From Chitinophaga pinensis (GTDB lineage Bacteria > Bacteroidota > Bacteroidia > Chitinophagales > Chitinophagaceae), in NCBI GenBank assembly GCA_945865295.1, contig CAMBDE010000013.1:1-39241 (forward strand): a stretch of 39,241 nt of DNA. Reading direction: 5' to 3'. The notes under the pieces are model-generated. The model was not told where the DNA came from. It was given only the letters and a program-made list of their open reading frames with translations, and searched no databases. A program made the position numbers and the translations under genes. Below, in pieces: positions 7,065 through 16,594 of this stretch (position 1 is the first letter of the stretch; the number at the start of each line of letters is the position of its first letter).

Positions 7065-10000
7065 TTATCCTCCAATAATTGGAATGGCTAATTGATGTAC
7101 TGCATCGTTTAATTGTTTAACACCTGTTTTCTTCAATGTCTCCAGCTTATTGAATTCCGCATCTACTTGTCCTTTCAAGAACTCATAAACCCCTTGCACT
7201 TGTTGTGTTGGAGCAGTATAACCAGATGCAGCTGATTCAAATACACCAGCAATTTTATCGTCTAAACGAATTGGGAAATTCAACACATCTTGTCCACTCT
7301 TTGCTTTTGTTTGATGCAAAGCTTCTTCGATTGAAGTTAAATTAGCTAAGACTTCTTTTGATTGTTTTTGGAAAGCAGAATCTTTTGTTTTCTTCTGTAA
7401 CATACCAATCTGTGCACGCAATTCTTTGATGCTCTTTAAATTTTTCATAATCTCACTAAAAGTACCTGACACTTTTAATAAGAATTGTTCCTGTGCTTTT
7501 AAATCTGCATCGGATACCTTATAATTTGGATCGGCAACAATTGTAAATGGCATTTCACTCACTGTATTATCTATTGTTACTTTTGCTGTGTATTTACCTG
7601 GAGCTGCCAATACTGGACTTGTTGAACCATTCCAAAGAATTAAACCAGTCTCTGGTTTTTCAGCTTCTTTATGGTACATATTCCAAACAAAACTTTGAAA
7701 TCCAGCCTCGCTGCTTGGACCGCCTACATCTGAATGATTTACTTTTTTAATCACTTTTTTCTGATCATCCATAATCACAATTTCAACTTTAGAAGAATCC
7801 GTATTTGCTTTCCAATATTTGATCACCACACCTTTAGCAGGATTCGTTCCTACATTCGCTGGCATACTTGCACTAACACCACGTCCTCTTCTGCCACCCA
7901 TTTGTGGAGGTACACGGTAGGTATTGGCAATTGGGAATACTTGACTTGCTGTAGGAGCAGGTTGGAAGTTTTCTACAAATGACAAGTCATCTAAAACATA
8001 AATACTTCTTCCTTGTGTTCCCACAATTAAGTTATGGTCCTTTATCAATAAATCAGTGATAGGCGTTACTGGAAGATCTAATTGAAAACGCTCCCAAGAC
8101 GCACCATCATTAATAGATACATACAATCCATATTCTGTACCTGCAAACAAGACGCCTGCTTTTCTTGGACTAGCAACAATCGCTCTTGTAAAGTGCATTG
8201 GATCTATTCCATTGGTAATTTTAGTCCATGTAGCGCCGTAATCTGTTGTCTTGTAGATATAAGGCGCAAAGTCATCTAATTTATACCTTGTACCTGCAAA
8301 ATAAGCGGTTCCTTTTCTCGTTGGATCTACTTCTACTCTATTCCACATGATCCATTTTGGTGCATCTTTTGGTGTCACATTCGCCCATGTTTTACCACCG
8401 TCTTTACTCACACTAATCACGCCATCATCACTACCTGTCCATAATAAATCTTTTTCAAGAGGTGATTCTGCAGCAGTGAAAATCGTACAATAATATTCTA
8501 CACTGGTATTGTCTTGTGTAATGGGCCCACCAGAACTTTTTTGTTTTGCTTTATCATCCGTCGTTAAATCTGGAGATAACATATTCCAGCTTGCACCTTC
8601 ATTTTCTGAAGAAAATAAATGATTACCTGCAGTGTATAATTTCTTTGGATTATGCGGAGAGAAGAAGATTGGATGATTCCATTGGAAACGATACTTCATC
8701 ACTTCTGCGCCTGCACCCATTGGATTATCTGGCCATACATTGATCACTCTATTCTCTCCCGTTTTATGATCATAGCGTGTAATCAATCCGCCATAAGATC
8801 CACCATATACAATATCGCTATTCAAAGGATCAGCAACAATATAGCCACTCTCACCACCTGCCGTCACATCAAAATCATTCTCACCAATGAATGCACCATA
8901 GGTACTTGACTTAATTCTGAATGCAGAATTGTCTTGTTGCGCTCCTAAAATACGGTAAGGGAAACTATTGTCCGTACTTAAACGATACACTTGTACTGTT
9001 GGCTGATTCATCATCGTACTCCAATTTCTACCAGCATCCATACTAACTTGCGCACCACCGTCGTCTGATACAATCATTCTTTTGCCATTCTTAGGATCAA
9101 TCCATAAATCATGGTGATCACCATGAGGTGTTCTTAAAGAAGTAAAGTTTTTACCACCATCAGAAGACACCATAAAGTTCACATTAGGGCAGTATACTTT
9201 ATTTTCATCTGCCGGATCTACAAACACTTTGGTGTAATACCAAGCACGTTGACGGATATTATTATCACCACTTGCTAATTCCCAACTTTTTCCTGCATCA
9301 TTGGATACATATAATCCGCCATTTGCATTTTCAATCAATGCATATAATTTATCAGTATTAGATTTTGCAACTGCCACACCAACAATACCCCACACACCCT
9401 TAGGTAATCCTTTGTTGTTTTTTATAGATGTCCAAGTGTTACCACCGTCTGTACTTTTATACATACCTGAACCTGCACCACCACTTTCTAAACTATATGG
9501 CGTACGAATTAATTCCCAAGTTCCTGCATACATGATGTCTGGATTGCTCGGATCAATGATTAAATCACTAGCACCTGTTTGTGGATTCACATACAATACT
9601 CTTTTCCATGTAGCGCCACCATCTAAACTTTTGTACACCCCTCTGTTTTCATTTGGACCAAATAAATGACCCATCACAGCAGCCCATACAATATCTGGAT
9701 TTTTTGGATGTACAATCAATCGAACAATATGGCGACCTTCTTTTAGACCAATATTCTTCCATGTCTTACCATCATCTGTTGACTTCCACATACCTTCTAA
9801 ACCTTCACTTACATTACCACGCATAGAATTCTCCCCTTCGCCAACATATACAATCGATTCATTCGATGGCGCAATGGCAATGGCACCAATGGTACCACCA
9901 AAATACCCATCAGAAATATTTTTCCAGTTATTGCCAGCATCGGTTGTTTTCCATACACCGCCACCTGTTGCCCCCATGTAAAAAGTATTTACATCAGTAT

Positions 10001-10193
10001 AAGATCCAACACCAGCCGCAGCACGTCCACCTCTGAATGGGCCGACTAGTCTAAAACTTTGTGCTTTAATAATTGGGTCTTGTGTCAATTCAACTGGCTT
10101 GATTGGCTCTGTTGATTTTTTCTTTTGCGCTTGAGCAGGACTAATAGCTACTAGTCCAATCAATGCGGCAAATACAAAAAGTAATTTTTTCAT
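7065..10193 (-). CDS. Secreted BNR/Asp-box (sortilin-like) beta-propeller protein, copy 1
   Basis: The 1042-aa product has a signal peptide (residues 1-22, cleavage after AQA) and about eleven Asp-box motifs of the form S/T-x-D-x-G-x-x-W (for example STDDGKTWKNI, SLDGGATWKRV, STDGGNTWTSI, SKDGGKTWANV, TTDYGATWTKI), spread over residues about 80-730. This is the signature of WD40/YVTN/BNR or VPS10/sortilin-type propellers. A line ending TQGRSIYVLDD closes the propeller, then a Gly/Arg-rich stretch (near 790), a beta-rich domain and a charged helical C terminus (about 910-1030). No sialidase catalytic set is evident and no type IX secretion C-terminal domain is visible. Substrate unknown. The gene follows its paralogue after 41 bp and is probably cotranscribed. 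Family is certain, function is not. Confidence 0.85.
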   Translation of the reverse strand: MKKLLFVFAALIGLVAISPAQAQKKKSTEPIKPVELTQDPIIKAQSFRLVGPFRGGRAAAGVGSYTDVNTFYMGATGGGVWKTTDAGNNWKNISDGYFGGTIGAIAIAPSNESIVYVGEGENSMRGNVSEGLEGMWKSTDDGKTWKNIGLKEGRHIVRLIVHPKNPDIVWAAVMGHLFGPNENRGVYKSLDGGATWKRVLYVNPQTGASDLIIDPSNPDIMYAGTWELIRTPYSLESGGAGSGMYKSTDGGNTWTSIKNNKGLPKGVWGIVGVAVAKSNTDKLYALIENANGGLYVSNDAGKSWELASGDNNIRQRAWYYTKVFVDPADENKVYCPNVNFMVSSDGGKNFTSLRTPHGDHHDLWIDPKNGKRMIVSDDGGAQVSMDAGRNWSTMMNQPTVQVYRLSTDNSFPYRILGAQQDNSAFRIKSSTYGAFIGENDFDVTAGGESGYIVADPLNSDIVYGGSYGGLITRYDHKTGENRVINVWPDNPMGAGAEVMKYRFQWNHPIFFSPHNPKKLYTAGNHLFSSENEGASWNMLSPDLTTDDKAKQKSSGGPITQDNTSVEYYCTIFTAAESPLEKDLLWTGSDDGVISVSKDGGKTWANVTPKDAPKWIMWNRVEVDPTRKGTAYFAGTRYKLDDFAPYIYKTTDYGATWTKITNGIDPMHFTRAIVASPRKAGVLFAGTEYGLYVSINDGASWERFQLDLPVTPITDLLIKDHNLIVGTQGRSIYVLDDLSFVENFQPAPTASQVFPIANTYRVPPQMGGRRGRGVSASMPANVGTNPAKGVVIKYWKANTDSSKVEIVIMDDQKKVIKKVNHSDVGGPSSEAGFQSFVWNMYHKEAEKPETGLILWNGSTSPVLAAPGKYTAKVTIDNTVSEMPFTIVADPNYKVSDADLKAQEQFLLKVSGTFSEIMKNLKSIKELRAQIGMLQKKTKDSAFQKQSKEVLANLTSIEEALHQTKAKSGQDVLNFPIRLDDKIAGVFESAASGYTAPTQQVQGVYEFLKGQVDAEFNKLETLKKTGVKQLNDAVHQLAIPIIGG

Positions 10194-10209
10194 AATTGAA
10201 ATTTATAGC

Positions 10210-10227
10210 GCCCTCCAATCGGAGGGC
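10210..10227 (-). terminator. Intergenic hairpin between the two BNR genes
   Basis: A GCCCTCC / GGAGGGC stem (7 bp, all but one pair G-C) with a 4-nt loop lies 7 nt after the stop of the upstream BNR gene (minus strand) and 16 nt before the next ATG. No clean U-tract follows on the minus strand, so it may be a leaky terminator or an mRNA stability/processing hairpin that lowers expression of the second gene. Confidence 0.45.
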
Positions 10228-10234
10228 TGCGTCT

Positions 10235-13200
10235 TTATTTAATCGCTTCTATTTCTTTGAATTTTTTAATTGGCGTTGCTTCTACTAATTTTCTAAAGTC
10301 TGCCCAATCTTTTGCAAAGAATGCATTCACTTTTGTAGCCACATCAGCAGCTACCAAAGTGGCATCTGCAATGGCACGATCTTCTTGTGCACCTGGCATA
10401 GAAGTCTTACCCATTACAAGCATACTCGCGTTGCGGATAATACCCATTGGCGTGATTGTTGCAACGGTTCCGTAACCTTGTTTCTCTTGTCTTTTGCCCA
10501 CCATCATTTCTCTTAAGTTCTTCACTTTTTCAGTAATGGCTTTATGCACTTTATTCAAGCTATCCAAGCCTTTATCTTTTTTATCTTTCCACTCTGTCTT
10601 TAATTGCGTTAAAATTAAATCTGCATCGTCTAATTGGTCTTGTGCAGCATTGTATTTATCTGCAACCACTTGCAATTGATCTAATAATTTATCCTGTGCA
10701 AGTACCACTTCGTTTCTGCTAGGCAATCTTGGATCGTCTGCAACATCAACCATGGCTGAATCTTTCCAATTACCCGCAGTAACAACTACTTTATACTTAC
10801 CAGGTAAAACATCTCTGCCTGTGAATTCTCTTTCCTCTGCAGGGCTTGCATCGGCTGGACCTTCCGCCATTCTTCTGCCAAATCCGCCACCACCAGATTT
10901 TGGTGCACCAGCACCTCTTTTTCCTTTTTGTTCAAAGCCCCAATAGCTTCTATTTAATCCTGATGAATCTAATTTTACATTTAAATTTCTGATCACACTA
11001 TCCATTGCATCTTTAATTTGCACTTTTGCTTTCTTCACAGTATCTGTAGAGTAAATTGAGATAGCCATACCAGTTGGTTTGTTTGGCGCATCCCACATAC
11101 CCCATGTACTCCATTCATAAGGTGAGTTCTTAATTGATAAATTGATTGCAGCTGGAGGTAGAGTCATAAAGAATTTTGCAGTTTGTGCTTTAGCTAGTTT
11201 TCTTAATGGTCTAATATCATCCAATACCCATAAGCTTCTTCCAAATGTAGCGATGGCTAAATCTGCTTCTCTATCCTGAATAGCAAAATCATAAGTTGAT
11301 ACAGCTGGGTATCCATTTTTCCATTGTTGGAATTGCACACCATTGTCTAAACTGATATACATACCTTGTTCTGTTCCTACAAAAATCAAATTTGGTTCAG
11401 TTGGATCTTGCAATACTGTTAATGCATAACCTGTTACTTTCTTTTCATCCACCATATTCGTCCAAGTTTTTCCAGCATCTGATGATCTGAAAATATAAGG
11501 AGCGAAATCACCTTGTCTGTAATTGTTCACTACCACAAATACTTCGTTTGCATTGAATGCAGAAGTTCTTATTTGAGGGATCCAAGCACCTTTAGGTAAG
11601 CCAGTAATATTAGCTGTTACATCTGTCCAAGTTGCACCACCATCGCTTGTCATTTGAACTTTACCGTCGTCCGTACCAATATAGATCAACCCTTTTTGTA
11701 CCGCACTTGGTGCAATACAAATAATCGTACAATGATTTTCTGCACCAGTGATATCAATACTTAATCCACCATTGTCTCTTTGATCAATTTTAGCACTATC
11801 ATTGGTTGTTAAATCTGGAGAAATCAATTCCCAAGCAGCCCCTTTATTCGTGCTCTTATGTAAAAATTGAGAACCAAAATAAATTGTTTTTTTATCAAAT
11901 GGATCTTGCGCAATCGCAGCATTCCAGTTAAAACGCAATAATGTTTTAGCGTTTGGTGCTGGCGGCTTGATATAAGATGATTGTCCTGTTACGGTATTGT
12001 ATCTTCCTACATTACCTCCTTGACTCATTGCATACACCCAGGTAGCATCTTCTGCATCAGGCATTACATCAAAGCCATCTCCACCCCATAAATTATCCCA
12101 ATCAAAATTGCGAATACCACCTTGTGTTGTGGTATATGCAGGGCCTCTCCAAGAACCATTGTCTTGCATACCTCCCATCACGTGATAAGGAATTTCGTTG
12201 TCTACATTAATATGATAGAATTGTCCTACCGGAATTTTTTCATCAAACATCCATGTTTTACCACCATCGCGTGTGATACCTATACCACCGTCATTTCCGT
12301 CAATGATATATTTATTATCGGTTGGATGAATCCAAAATGCATGGTGATCTGGATGGATACCACTATAAGGAATAATGGTTTCAAAACTCTTTCCACCATC
12401 AATACTTTTTTGAACTGTTTGGCTGATATACCATAATGTATTTTCATTCAATGGGTCGCTAATGATGTCTTGAAAATAGAAAGGACGATTGTCTACAATC
12501 GACTTTTGCCCATTCACTAATTTCCAAGAATAGCCACCATCATCACTCTTATATAAACCGCTTTTCTTAGACTCAATCAAAGCATACACCACATTTGGAT
12601 TTGAACGGCTAATCGTAATGCCTACACGACCTAAATCGCCATCAGGTAAACCATGTTCTTTTCCTAGTTTGGTGAAATTTTTACCACCATCAATCGTCAT
12701 GTATAAACCACTACCCTTACCACCACTTTCTAAATGAAAAGGGTTACGGTAGTGATGCCACATGGCTACAAATAATTTGTTAGGATTAGAAGGATCCATA
12801 ATCATATCACCAGGACCAGATGTGTCATTGGTAAATAAGATTTGATTCCAGGTATCACCACCATCGGTTGTTTTGTAAACACCTCTGTTTTTGCTTTGTC
12901 CATAAGGGTTTCCAATGGCTCCTGCATAAACCGTATTAGGATTAGATGGATCAATGATCACTCTATGGATATTTCTTGTTTGCTCTAAACCCATGCGCTT
13001 CCAAGATCTACCTGCATCCATTGTTTTGTAGATGCCCTCTCCAATGCTGATAGAGTTTCTTGGATTTCCTTCTCCTGTACCTACCCAAACCACGCTTGGA
13101 TTAGACTGTTGAATAGCTAATGCACCAATATTTAAAATAGGTTGCTCATCAAAAACAGGCGTCCAACTAACACCGGCATTGCTTGTTTTCCAAACACCAC

Positions 13201-13444
13201 CAGATGCAGCACCAATCCAAATATGATTTGGATTCGCCACTTCCGCATCAATGGTCGTGACACGTCCACTCATACTTGCTGGTCCAATATTTCTTGGCTT
13301 CCAATCTTTAAATACTTTATTGATGTCTACTTTTTCTGTAAAGGCTACTGGAGCAGCTGCTGCTTTCTTTACTTTTTGTGCATTTGCCTGACCGATTGTC
13401 AAAACAGCTGCAAATAGCATAGAGCTAAGGGTAATAATACGCAT
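10235..13444 (-). CDS. Secreted BNR/Asp-box (sortilin-like) beta-propeller protein, copy 2
   Basis: This 1069-aa paralogue of the downstream gene has a signal peptide (residues 1-22, ending QANA) and about eleven Asp-boxes (TMDAGRSWKRM, TTDGGDTWNQI, SDDGGYSWKLV, TRDGGKTWMFD, TSDGGATWTDV, SSDAGKTWTNM and others). Shared landmarks with copy 1 are the start (GPASMSGRVTTID versus GPFRGGRAAAGVG), HPDHHAFWIHPTD versus HGDHHDLWIDPKN, and the closing ATFGRSLWVLDD. The C-terminal third differs more: it has a Gly-rich linker (KSGGGGFGRRMAEGP), then KYKVVVTAGNWKDSAMVDV and a Lys-rich helical end. It is probably exported and acts outside the cytoplasm; ligand unknown. It lies 85 bp downstream of the thiolase stop and may have its own promoter. 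Confidence 0.85.
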   Translation of the reverse strand: MRIITLSSMLFAAVLTIGQANAQKVKKAAAAPVAFTEKVDINKVFKDWKPRNIGPASMSGRVTTIDAEVANPNHIWIGAASGGVWKTSNAGVSWTPVFDEQPILNIGALAIQQSNPSVVWVGTGEGNPRNSISIGEGIYKTMDAGRSWKRMGLEQTRNIHRVIIDPSNPNTVYAGAIGNPYGQSKNRGVYKTTDGGDTWNQILFTNDTSGPGDMIMDPSNPNKLFVAMWHHYRNPFHLESGGKGSGLYMTIDGGKNFTKLGKEHGLPDGDLGRVGITISRSNPNVVYALIESKKSGLYKSDDGGYSWKLVNGQKSIVDNRPFYFQDIISDPLNENTLWYISQTVQKSIDGGKSFETIIPYSGIHPDHHAFWIHPTDNKYIIDGNDGGIGITRDGGKTWMFDEKIPVGQFYHINVDNEIPYHVMGGMQDNGSWRGPAYTTTQGGIRNFDWDNLWGGDGFDVMPDAEDATWVYAMSQGGNVGRYNTVTGQSSYIKPPAPNAKTLLRFNWNAAIAQDPFDKKTIYFGSQFLHKSTNKGAAWELISPDLTTNDSAKIDQRDNGGLSIDITGAENHCTIICIAPSAVQKGLIYIGTDDGKVQMTSDGGATWTDVTANITGLPKGAWIPQIRTSAFNANEVFVVVNNYRQGDFAPYIFRSSDAGKTWTNMVDEKKVTGYALTVLQDPTEPNLIFVGTEQGMYISLDNGVQFQQWKNGYPAVSTYDFAIQDREADLAIATFGRSLWVLDDIRPLRKLAKAQTAKFFMTLPPAAINLSIKNSPYEWSTWGMWDAPNKPTGMAISIYSTDTVKKAKVQIKDAMDSVIRNLNVKLDSSGLNRSYWGFEQKGKRGAGAPKSGGGGFGRRMAEGPADASPAEEREFTGRDVLPGKYKVVVTAGNWKDSAMVDVADDPRLPSRNEVVLAQDKLLDQLQVVADKYNAAQDQLDDADLILTQLKTEWKDKKDKGLDSLNKVHKAITEKVKNLREMMVGKRQEKQGYGTVATITPMGIIRNASMLVMGKTSMPGAQEDRAIADATLVAADVATKVNAFFAKDWADFRKLVEATPIKKFKEIEAIK

Positions 13445-13529
13445 ATGAACTTATTTTCTGATTAAAATAATGAAGTTCTAAGCTATTGCATTTTACCCAA
13501 AAAGCAATAAAAAATGGATGAACGTTATT

Positions 13530-14705
13530 TTAGAGTTTTTCGATGATTCCAGCCACGCCCTGGCCACCGCCAACGCAGGCTGTAACGATGCCATATCGCT
13601 TATTTAATCGCTCTAAGTCATTGATTATCTGTACTGTTAATTTAGAGCCAGTACATCCCAAGGGATGGCCTAAGGCAATTGCACCCCCATTGATATTGAC
13701 TTTTTCTTGGTTTAATCCAAGCGTTCGAATGACTGCTAAAGATTGAGAAGCAAAAGCTTCATTTAACTCAAATAGGTCTATCTGATCTAAATTCATGCCT
13801 GCTTGCTTCAATACTTTTGGCACAGCTTCTATTGGTCCAATCCCCATGATTCTTGGATGCACACCAGCCACTGCACAATTCACCAATCTTCCAATCGGCT
13901 TAAGTCCTAGAGATTGCATTAAACTTTCACTCATCACCACCACAAAACTTGCACCATCACTTGTTTGAGAGGAGTTACCAGCAGTCACGCTTCCTTTCAT
14001 GGCAAATGCTGGTTTCAATTTAGCTAAAGCTTCTAATGTGGTATCGGCACGAACACCTTCATCCGTATCCACTTTGAAATTTCTTGTTGCTTTCTTATTG
14101 TTTTCGTTAAGATAGGTTTCTGTGATTTCAATCGGCAAGATGCCTTTCTTGAAATGGCCATTGTCAATTGCTTGTTTGGCTTTTTGGTGCGAAGCCAATG
14201 CAAACGCATCCTGATCTTCCCTGCTGACCTTGTATTCATTGGCCACCGCCTCGGCAGTTAAACCCATTGATAAATAAAAATCTGGTTCGTCTTTGGCAAT
14301 CGAATAAGCTGGAACAGTTTTCCAACCTGCAGTTGGGACCATGGACATGGATTCTGTTCCACCAGCAATAATACAATCTGCCATCCCTGTTCTGATTTTT
14401 GCAGTGGCCATCGCAATACTTTCTAGTCCGCTTGCACAGTATCGATTGATGGTAATGCCTGGCACTTCTATTCCCAATGCTTTTGCAGCAATGATTCTAC
14501 CAAATTGCAAACCCTGCTCCGCTTCTGGCACTGCATTGCCCACAATCACATCGTCAATTAATTTGTATTCCAATGCTGGCAAGGATTTCATTAAGCCCTG
14601 AATGAGTTCAATGGCCAATTCGTCGGAACGCATAAAACGGAAGCCTCCTTTTTTACTTTTAGTCACTGCTGTTCTAAAACCCGCTACGATATAAGCTTCT
14701 TGCAT
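13530..14705 (-). CDS. Acetyl-CoA C-acyltransferase (thiolase)
   Basis: This thiolase-family enzyme cleaves 3-ketoacyl-CoA with CoA (fatty-acid beta-oxidation) or runs the reverse condensation. The 391-aa product has the nucleophile Cys90 in NRYCASGLESIAMA, the NEAFASQ segment, catalytic His347 in GGAIALGHPLGCTGSK and the second catalytic Cys377 in ACVGGGQG, so all catalytic residues are present. The length matches FadA/AtoB. The frame is open to 14765, but QEAYIVAGFRTAV after the ATG at 14705 is the family N terminus. FadB- or FadE-like genes are not adjacent, so I cannot decide between degradative and biosynthetic thiolase. It is divergent from pyrD. A weak -7-like TACATTTA lies at 14729-14736 on the minus strand. 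Confidence 0.92.
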   Translation of the reverse strand: MQEAYIVAGFRTAVTKSKKGGFRFMRSDELAIELIQGLMKSLPALEYKLIDDVIVGNAVPEAEQGLQFGRIIAAKALGIEVPGITINRYCASGLESIAMATAKIRTGMADCIIAGGTESMSMVPTAGWKTVPAYSIAKDEPDFYLSMGLTAEAVANEYKVSREDQDAFALASHQKAKQAIDNGHFKKGILPIEITETYLNENNKKATRNFKVDTDEGVRADTTLEALAKLKPAFAMKGSVTAGNSSQTSDGASFVVVMSESLMQSLGLKPIGRLVNCAVAGVHPRIMGIGPIEAVPKVLKQAGMNLDQIDLFELNEAFASQSLAVIRTLGLNQEKVNINGGAIALGHPLGCTGSKLTVQIINDLERLNKRYGIVTACVGGGQGVAGIIEKL

Positions 14706-14780
14706 AAAAAAGTCTTTAATTGACACCCTAAATGTAGGCTTTTTTATAAAAAGTTGTTTATGCAACTAAATATTTCATTG

Positions 14781-14788
14781 TAAATTCG
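14781..14788 (+). promoter_or_regulatory. Candidate -7 box for pyrD (TAAATTCG)
   Basis: One mismatch to TAnnTTTG, ending 4 nt before the pyrD ATG. A TTG at 14754-14756 is about 24 nt upstream, slightly beyond the usual spacing. Confidence 0.3.
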
Positions 14789-14792
14789 TGGT

Positions 14793-15827
14793 ATGATTTA
14801 TCCATTCATCAGAAACACCCTTTTTTTACTTCCTCCTGAAACAGCACACCAGGTCTCTATGAAGGGCCTAGATGTGGCAGCAGCATTGCCTGTGTTGAAT
14901 AAATGGTTGAGTGGTCAATTTCAAGTGCAAAATCCAAGTTTAGCCAAAACAGTTTTTGGTTTACAGTTCCCCAACCCTGTTGGACTTGGTGCAGGATTTG
15001 ATAAAAACGCAGCGCATTTGGATGGTTTAGAAATGTTAGGTTTTGGATTTGTTGAAATTGGCACGGTGACGCCTAAGCCACAAGCTGGTAATGCGCAACC
15101 AAGATTATTTAGACTCACAGATCAACAAGCACTGATTAATCGTATGGGCTTTAACAACGATGGGGTGGACGCGATTGCAAAAAGATTGAAAGAAAGAAAA
15201 ACATCTACCCAATCCAATTTAATTATTGGTGGCAATATTGGTAAAAATAAAGTCACTGAAAATCAAGATGCTTGGAAAGATTATTGCACCAATTTTATAG
15301 GACTAGAAGAAGTGGTAGATTATTTTGTGGTGAATGTAAGTTCTCCTAACACACCAGGCCTTCGTGAATTACAAGAAAAAGAAGCCTTGAGAAAAATATT
15401 TTCTGAGCTTCAGTTAATCAATAAAAATAATAAACCCATCCTATTAAAAATTGCACCCGATTTAGAAATAAGTGCCTTGGATGATATCATTGCCTTGACT
15501 TCGGAAGTGACAATAGACGGATTGGTGTCAAGCAATACCACATTGGATCGTAGCTTATTGAATCCTAAGAATACAGCAAAGGCTAAGGAGATAGGTGCGG
15601 GTGGATTAAGCGGACTGCCATTACTCAACAAATCAAATCAAGTGTTGGAATATTTATACAATGGCATTGGTGATCGATTGCCCATCATTGCAAGTGGTGG
15701 CATTTTCAAGCCAGCAGATGCAAAAGCCAAATTGGATGCAGGTGCTAGTTTAGTGCAAGTATGGACTGGATTTATTTATGAAGGGCCAGGGATTGTAAAA
15801 AACATTTTAGAGGCCCTCAAAAAATAA
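14793..15827 (+). CDS. pyrD: Dihydroorotate dehydrogenase (quinone), class 2
   Basis: This enzyme oxidises dihydroorotate to orotate with FMN, passing electrons to quinone, in de novo pyrimidine synthesis. The 344-aa product has the class 2 N-terminal membrane-associating helix (YPFIRNTLFLLPPETAHQ), FMN-site segments (GLGAGFDKNA, EIGTVTPKPQ), the RMGFNNDGVD motif, and the catalytic Ser in VVNVSSPNTPGLRELQ (Ser184, the class 2 base; class 1 enzymes use Cys). The phosphate-binding end IIASGGIF is present. The length agrees with the E. coli enzyme (336 aa). It is followed after 10 nt by the metallo-hydrolase, suggesting a two-gene transcript. Confidence 0.96.
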   Translation: MIYPFIRNTLFLLPPETAHQVSMKGLDVAAALPVLNKWLSGQFQVQNPSLAKTVFGLQFPNPVGLGAGFDKNAAHLDGLEMLGFGFVEIGTVTPKPQAGNAQPRLFRLTDQQALINRMGFNNDGVDAIAKRLKERKTSTQSNLIIGGNIGKNKVTENQDAWKDYCTNFIGLEEVVDYFVVNVSSPNTPGLRELQEKEALRKIFSELQLINKNNKPILLKIAPDLEISALDDIIALTSEVTIDGLVSSNTTLDRSLLNPKNTAKAKEIGAGGLSGLPLLNKSNQVLEYLYNGIGDRLPIIASGGIFKPADAKAKLDAGASLVQVWTGFIYEGPGIVKNILEALKK

Positions 15828-15837
15828 ATATTAATTC

Positions 15838-16491
15838 ATGTTGACCATTCAAAGTTTTTGTTTCAATGCATTTCAGGAAAATACTTTTGTCCTATTCAAT
15901 TCCGAAAAAGAAGCCATCATCATTGATCCAGGTTGTTATTTAAAACATGAAGAAGCGCAACTTGCCAACTTCATTGCAGACAATCATTTGACACCAACTT
16001 TATTATTGAATACGCATTGTCATTTAGACCATGTATTTGGTAATAATTTTGTAAGTGACACTTATGGTTTGACTGCTTTATTTCATCAAAAAGAACAAGC
16101 AGTCATTGACCGATTACCAGAAGGTGGCGCAAGATGGGGTGTGCCTACGGAAGCCTACAAAGGAAAAGTACAATATATACAACAAGACGAATTGATTCAA
16201 TTTGGAAAAGACCAATTTAAAGTACTTGAAACACCAGGACATTCACCAGGCAGTGTTTGCTTCTACCATGCAGCACAAGATTTTTTGATTGGAGGAGATT
16301 TAATTTTTAAAGACGGTGTAGGCAGGACCGATCTGCCAGGAAGTAATCCATTGGATTTGATTAAAAGCATACAAACTCAAATTTTTCCATTACCAGATAC
16401 CATGACCATCTATTCGGGCCATGGACCAGTAACCACCTGGGGTAGGGAGAAAAAAGCAAACCCCTATATTTTACATTTGATGAAGGGCTAA
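15838..16491 (+). CDS. Metallo-beta-lactamase-fold hydrolase (glyoxalase II-like)
   Basis: The 217-aa product is a single MBL domain. The metal-binding motif is THCHLDHVFGN (H60, H62, D64, H65), followed by the TPGHSPGSVCFY histidine, the metal-bridging Asp in LIGGDLIFKDGVGRTDLPG, and a final YSGHGP histidine. This pattern and length fit the small glyoxalase II/YcbL-like group, which hydrolyses thioesters such as S-lactoylglutathione or related substrates. No signal peptide, so cytoplasmic. Lying 10 nt after pyrD suggests cotranscription but does not reveal the substrate. The C-terminal glutathione-binding domain of true GloB is absent, so I leave the substrate open. Confidence 0.87.
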   Translation: MLTIQSFCFNAFQENTFVLFNSEKEAIIIDPGCYLKHEEAQLANFIADNHLTPTLLLNTHCHLDHVFGNNFVSDTYGLTALFHQKEQAVIDRLPEGGARWGVPTEAYKGKVQYIQQDELIQFGKDQFKVLETPGHSPGSVCFYHAAQDFLIGGDLIFKDGVGRTDLPGSNPLDLIKSIQTQIFPLPDTMTIYSGHGPVTTWGREKKANPYILHLMKG

Positions 16492-16575
16492 AATCTGTTC
16501 CCAGTAGTTCATTAAAATTGTCTAGTTAACAATTAATTAATATTACCCTAGCCTAGTCTTATGCTGATTAAAGGG

Positions 16576-16583
16576 TATTTTTG
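16576..16583 (+). promoter_or_regulatory. Bacteroidota -7 box for the response-regulator gene (TATTTTTG)
   Basis: Exact TAnnTTTG, 11 nt before the ATG at 16595. An inverted repeat TACCCT (16544-16549) / AGGGTA (16572-16577) overlaps the box and could be an operator, perhaps for self-regulation; this is inference. Confidence 0.4.
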
Positions 16584-16594
16584 CGACATACATT

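Noticed and set aside
9301..9669. 122-codon plus-strand frame inside the first BNR gene
   Set aside because: Antisense to repeated Asp-box coding sequence; Pro-rich and without family features. Several similar frames exist across both BNR genes for the same reason.
7700..13300. Regularly repeated DNA words suggestive of a repeat array
   Set aside because: They are the coding trace of Asp-box motifs (Gly-Gly-x-x-Trp) in the two propeller genes, not a CRISPR or non-coding repeat.
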